A DNA stretch of 64,000 bases, taken from positions 1 to 64,000 of the forward strand of contig PTFA01000368.1 of the NCBI GenBank assembly GCA_003342895.1, given 5' to 3'. The translations under genes and the position numbers were made by a program. A model generated the notes under the pieces. The model had not been told where the DNA came from and did not search any database. It saw only the letters and a list, made by a program, of their open reading frames with translations. Source of the DNA: Casuarius casuarius. Lineage: Eukaryota; Chordata; Aves; Casuariiformes; Casuariidae. This document shows, piece by piece, positions 60,101-64,000 of the stretch (the stretch's first letter is position 1; each line of letters begins with the position of its first letter).

Positions 60101-62159
60101 TTTGGGCCATCTAGTTCCTTCTGGGATTTGAAACTGAAGAACTCTCAGCTAGTATTTGGGACAGCTTCTCAACAAATGTCCATCTCCGTTGTACAAACTC
60201 AAGTAGTCAATAAGGTTTACATGCTTCTCAGGATTCTTTGTTTTAAACCTGAAGCAATAATATGTTTTAAGCTACGGATGTTACAGTAAATGTTTCTGAG
60301 GTCAGGCCAACCCATACAAAGTTCTGAGCTGTGTGAAATTTGTTTTCAAGGTTGTTTTCTCAAAATTCATTGGAGTTTGAGGGCAAGTGCGTCTCTGATC
60401 ATCCTTTGAAAATCATTACTAAACAATAGGCTACATTGGGTAGTTGTGGTTTCTTTTCTCTCTTGGCTTCCTTCTGAAACTTTGTGTATCTGTTTAGGGT
60501 ACTATCTTTTTGTTTAAGAATAAAAATAGTCAAAGTGGAGGATACTCAAGTTTTGTGCTACTTCCATTTTCATTTTCAAAAGTTTTTATTCTGTCATTTT
60601 TTCCATAGCGATGGAGCTATCTAAATGGAAGGAATTAGGGGTCTTAGGTATGTAAGTTTTTGTTTGTGATGTATTGGTGATTTGGAATATGGATGGCAGA
60701 AGCACTCATGGCTCAGAACTCCTTTCTCCAGTATTTGTTGTTTGCAGTCTGATCGAACATGCTCAGATAAACAACCTCTAGAGATCTTGCCTGAGAGCTA
60801 GCTTCTCCCTCCATTTCTTCACTCTTACTAACAGGGAACAGGCATAGGACTTCTAGGAGTTGAACTTTGATGTCTTGACTTATAATCAACTGTGGTAAGT
60901 ATTTATTCCCTGATAGAAGGGAACTATCCTTATTTCCTGATAGAAGGGGAGGAAAACAGCAACAAAATCCATGTGCATTTATCCTGACACTAAATACATG
61001 ATAAAAACCTGATAAAAAAATGATGCTTAGTCACAAATCTGTAGATTAGCTTAGTCAAGTACTTGCATGTGTTTATGTTCATATTTTAAATTTGAAGAGG
61101 ATGAATTATCCAACTTACTCTCCTTTAAATCAGTTAATCATCAAGTATGAAAAATTGTCCACAGCACTTTGATTGTGCCCTTGATATATATATTTTTTTA
61201 AATATATTTTGGGTGGAAAGCTCAGCACTCTTTCTTCTTGCAGCAGTGGACACACACACACACAAAAACAAAAGTAAGAACTGTAATCTTTTTGTGTGAA
61301 TTGTTAAGAATTATTATGTGGAATGTTGAGCACGTGACACCTTTTGCTTCCAAGTAATTTAGGTGCAAATCTATAAATCACATACACAATTAACAAAAAT
61401 CTCCCTAGATTTGTACTGATGTAACCGAGTTCTGCATGTCTGCATGTCTTAGTTAATTTTGAGATTAATTCCCTTGCTTTACACAATGGTTATTAGAACC
61501 TCAGTGTGGTTGGTAATGTTACTAGCCTAATGAAAACAGATAAATGTTGAACTTGAGAATGCAGCTAATGAACTGGTCAGACTGAAAACAAGTCTCTAGT
61601 TTTTCATTAGTCTGCAGTGACATTTAATTTGAAGCATGTCTTACACATTTCATTCTCTGATTAGCTGTACCAGGTAATAACCCCTCTCTAAATTTGCCTC
61701 TTCTTTGATTAATTGAAGATATATCTGAACATCTCTCTTTGGATGCTCCTTAACCTGTTGTGAAGGGATCCAAATGATGAATCCCAGGTGCATCTAGTAT
61801 GCTGATTTTAGGCTGTTCCTGCCTGTGGGCCTCTAGGTACAACTCCATGTGCAGATTCTTGTGTTTGACCCTCTTCTAAATAGAGGGGATTCTGGTAGCC
61901 AAATGCCTGCCCTTTGAAACAAAAGTGCCACTTCTTCAAAACTCTCAGAGAACGGGTGTAATACAAAGAATACCACTGCATGTTTGCGTGCTTCTGGCTT
62001 AACCTCTTCTCTGGAAGAAAGTGACAGGGAGTATCTAATGCACATAGACCTAGCTTGTAAGGTTTCTAAACATAACTGTCTTTTAAGAAGAAAAGTAGGG
62101 CTCTGCTAGAGAATCAAAAAGACTGTGAACCTGAGGGTCCTTTCCCTAGTGTCCTTAGC
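57158..62159 (+). other. ALK intron 4, unannotated stretch
   Basis: AT-rich intron. A short direct repeat around 60903-60950 (CTGATAGAAGGG twice, 27 bases apart) and TA and CA runs near 61185-61270 are the only structures noted besides the weak exon-like frame at 59717. Confidence 0.55.
59717..59908 (+). other. Weak exon-like open frame, acidic start, ends in TAA
   Basis: A T-rich stretch ending in TTAAAG is followed in phase 0 by 63 codons and a TAA. The peptide begins EDEEADGEISEAAVPQ and ends VLAPWWWEK. It could be a terminal exon of a nested transcript, but a frame this short is expected by chance. No family is recognised. Confidence 0.15.
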
Positions 62160-62260
62160 AGTCGCAGAGGGCCGGTGCGTCGCCGAGTGCAGGCTTCTGT
62201 CCGCTGCCCCCTCGGCCCCTACCACAGCAAGCTTCTGCAGAGCTCCCTCCAGCTATAGCT
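62160..62260. other. Isolated CpG-rich patch
   Basis: About seven CpG dinucleotides fall within ~60 bases (GTCGCAG, GCCGGTGCGTCGCCGAG, CCGCT, CTCGG), against CpG-poor surroundings. No open frame or repeat consensus is recognised. It may be a young insertion fragment or a protected unmethylated site. Confidence 0.5.
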
Positions 62261-62570
62261 TGTGGAAGTGACCACTGACACCTGACTGTTCTGTCTTTTC
62301 ACTACTTGCTGCCCTTCTTATGGGAGACTGATCTGCCTTTGTGATGTCCTTTTTAAGAGGTATCCTATAGATGAATCAGTTCTGTTTGCCAGGAGTCAGG
62401 CTTCACTTCACTAAATCTGAAAGCACCCAGTGCCTTGTACTGCTAAATACCTTAATGAACAGAAAAAATAAAATATTCTAAAATTTTGTCCTCTATGAAA
62501 AGAAGGGATCACTGGGAAGATTTCATTTTAGTGCATGGTCTTTTGTTTCTGCTTTTTTCCCCTTTTTTCC

Positions 62571-62590
62571 TTTTTTTTTTTTTTTTTTTT
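62571..62590. repeat. Poly-T run
   Basis: Twenty T residues preceded by further T-rich pyrimidine blocks. It could be the reversed tail of a retroposed sequence, but nothing recognisable follows. Confidence 0.85.
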
Positions 62591-64000
62591 GAGGGTGACA
62601 CATTTTACAGAACTAATGATTTCAATATTTATTAGAGCTGCTCAAAAACTTTTGTACTCCACAGTTTCAGTGAAATGCTGGATATGGGGGAAAAAGAATT
62701 TGGGAAAGTTTTTGAAAAACCTCTACACTATTTTTTGACTAGCACTAGTTTTTATTTAGACTAGTACAGTGCATCTTTATTAACATGCCACCTTTTGTAG
62801 CCCTAAGCATTCTGGGACATTAAGTAATAAAATTATAAAATGTATACCTGACAGAGAAAGTATACCGTTTCGAATCTTGTTTGAGCAAATACACAAAATT
62901 ATTGAAGTGCACCTATGTAAAGACTTCCAAATTACAATTCCAAAGATTTGCAGTACAGGATGGCTTTTGTACCGGTAAGGATAGGAGACATGGTGAATAA
63001 CTGTTGAACCAATGTTGGAGTGGAGCAAGAGGAACAAAATACGGAACTGTGAGAAAACAAGCCTTGCAAGCTGGGCTAGGAGCATATATAAATGGGATTT
63101 AAAGAATTAGGATTTTGAATGAGTTCTGAAAACAAATGAGATCCGGAACAGTCGCCTGAAGGTAAGGGTGCTGCAGTTACATTTATTTTATTTAGTCTAA
63201 GAACAAGTCCTGCTTTGGCTTTGACAGCTTCCTTCAGGATTCGGGCAAAAGACAAGCTTAATATAAGCAGCCTCTGACTAGTACAGTTGCAGCAAAGGTT
63301 TCTAAGGTTTTACTTGCTGTGCGCTTGAGCTAATTTTACAAAGCATGTCATGGCTATGCAGTGGTTTTGTTTCCAGTGGAAAAGTGTGTCATTTGATGTG
63401 ACAGATGGTTAATGATGCTTGTGGCGGAAGCTACTCAGTGATGGAAGAGAACGGTAGAATTTCCTAGTTCCTCTGATGAAACTGAAATTCAGGCCATGAT
63501 CGTTGTACCTGTAAGGGTACAAATGCCGCCTTTCTCAAGCTGACACGTATTCCCTGCCGTCCTCCCCAACCCAAAGCAGTGTGGTTAAGTTCCAAACTCA
63601 AGAATTACATCATGATTAACTACGCTTCCCTCTGTGGTTTCAGTTAAATGAGTTCTCTGATTCAGAGATCTAGAGAAGCAGAATGGTTGCCCCCTTACCC
63701 AAGAGCAGGTGAAGCAATCCGTGTAGAGTCAGTCTTGAAGAACATAGGGATTTCTTGGGAGAAAGGTGCGATACAAGTTATCAACCTTCCTATTTATCCT
63801 TATGGTCTAGTGCCTTATTTAGAATACGATGCTTCTTCTGGAGAGAATTCTAGTTGGTTTTCTTTCAGAACGAGGAATAAATAGCTAGCTGTTACTGTTA
63901 CTGTGCTTTATGTGGCCACATGCAAGACAGGGAATTTTGGTTCGTCTTTCTGGTAAATTTATCCTGCCCATTGTTTTGTGGTGGTCTACAGTAATGGAGC
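62591..64000 (+). other. ALK intron 4, last stretch in window
   Basis: AT-rich intron to the right edge. An open frame at 63648-63884 follows a good-looking acceptor (CTCTGTGGTTTCAG), but its frame has an immediate upstream stop and shows no recognisable motif. ALK exon 5 is not seen. Confidence 0.55.

Larger units (their letters stand above)
1..64000 (+). other. ALK: ALK gene body, partial (intron 3, exon 4, intron 4)
   Basis: The whole window is interpreted as an internal segment of the anaplastic lymphoma kinase gene, transcribed left to right, because its one recognisable exon (29857-30058) encodes part of the ALK MAM-1 domain. ALK is a single-pass receptor tyrosine kinase of the insulin-receptor superfamily, mainly active in the developing nervous system. 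Human ALK has very large introns between exons 2 and 6, so one exon in 64 kb fits. That the sequence on both sides is intron 3 and intron 4 is inferred from exon identity and from the absence of any other recognisable gene. No promoter, start codon, transmembrane or kinase exon is present. Confidence 0.85.

Noticed and set aside
63648..63884. Open frame of 78 codons after a good acceptor-like site
   Set aside because: A stop codon lies directly before the ATG in that frame, no donor or homology is visible, and the length is ordinary.

Overview
The window looks like a piece of a bird nuclear chromosome, or at least an archosaur one. It is AT-rich, CpG-poor vertebrate intron sequence. The recognisable repeats are CR1 retrotransposons with avian-type ORF1 (esterase) and ORF2 (endonuclease/RT) remnants, one older CR1 tail, and old MIR-like SINE fragments. 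There are no bacterial-type genes, operons, CRISPR arrays or rRNA genes.

Only one exon can be assigned to a known gene. The plus-strand exon at 29857-30058 (202 nt) encodes 68 residues that align without gaps to human anaplastic lymphoma kinase (ALK), in the part of the extracellular MAM-1 domain encoded by human exon 4. Exon length and both intron phases agree with the human gene as I remember it. The window is therefore read as ALK on the plus strand: about 29.9 kb of intron 3, exon 4, and about 33.9 kb of intron 4. I saw neither exon 3 nor exon 5, as expected for a gene whose human introns here exceed 100 kb.

Layout: 1-407 is the end of a ~190-bp tandem satellite carrying telomere-like tracts. 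541-11015 is plain intron with an old CR1 tail (3262-3372) and a very recent 110-bp tandem duplication (10162-10381). 11016-13340 is a minus-strand CR1 whose ORF1 esterase and ORF2 endonuclease are still readable, but whose RT is missing; an 85-bp copy of ORF1 sits at the deletion junction. 18040-19722 is a plus-strand 5'-truncated CR1 containing decayed RT. 20045-20193 and 23172-23265 are MIR-like. After exon 4, intron 4 holds more MIR-like pieces, microsatellites, a G-quadruplex-type G tract (44598-44631) and a short CR1 with an RT-to-tail deletion (52120-52560).

The least explained feature is an exon-like open frame at 42022-42375 inside ALK intron 4: 354 nt, phase 0/0, with acceptor-like and donor-like ends and balanced protein-like composition. 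I cannot name it. Its length alone is not beyond chance, so it is offered as a candidate. Two weaker exon-like frames lie downstream on the same strand (55945-56236 and 59717-59908). I did not find convincing evidence of an entirely new biological system.
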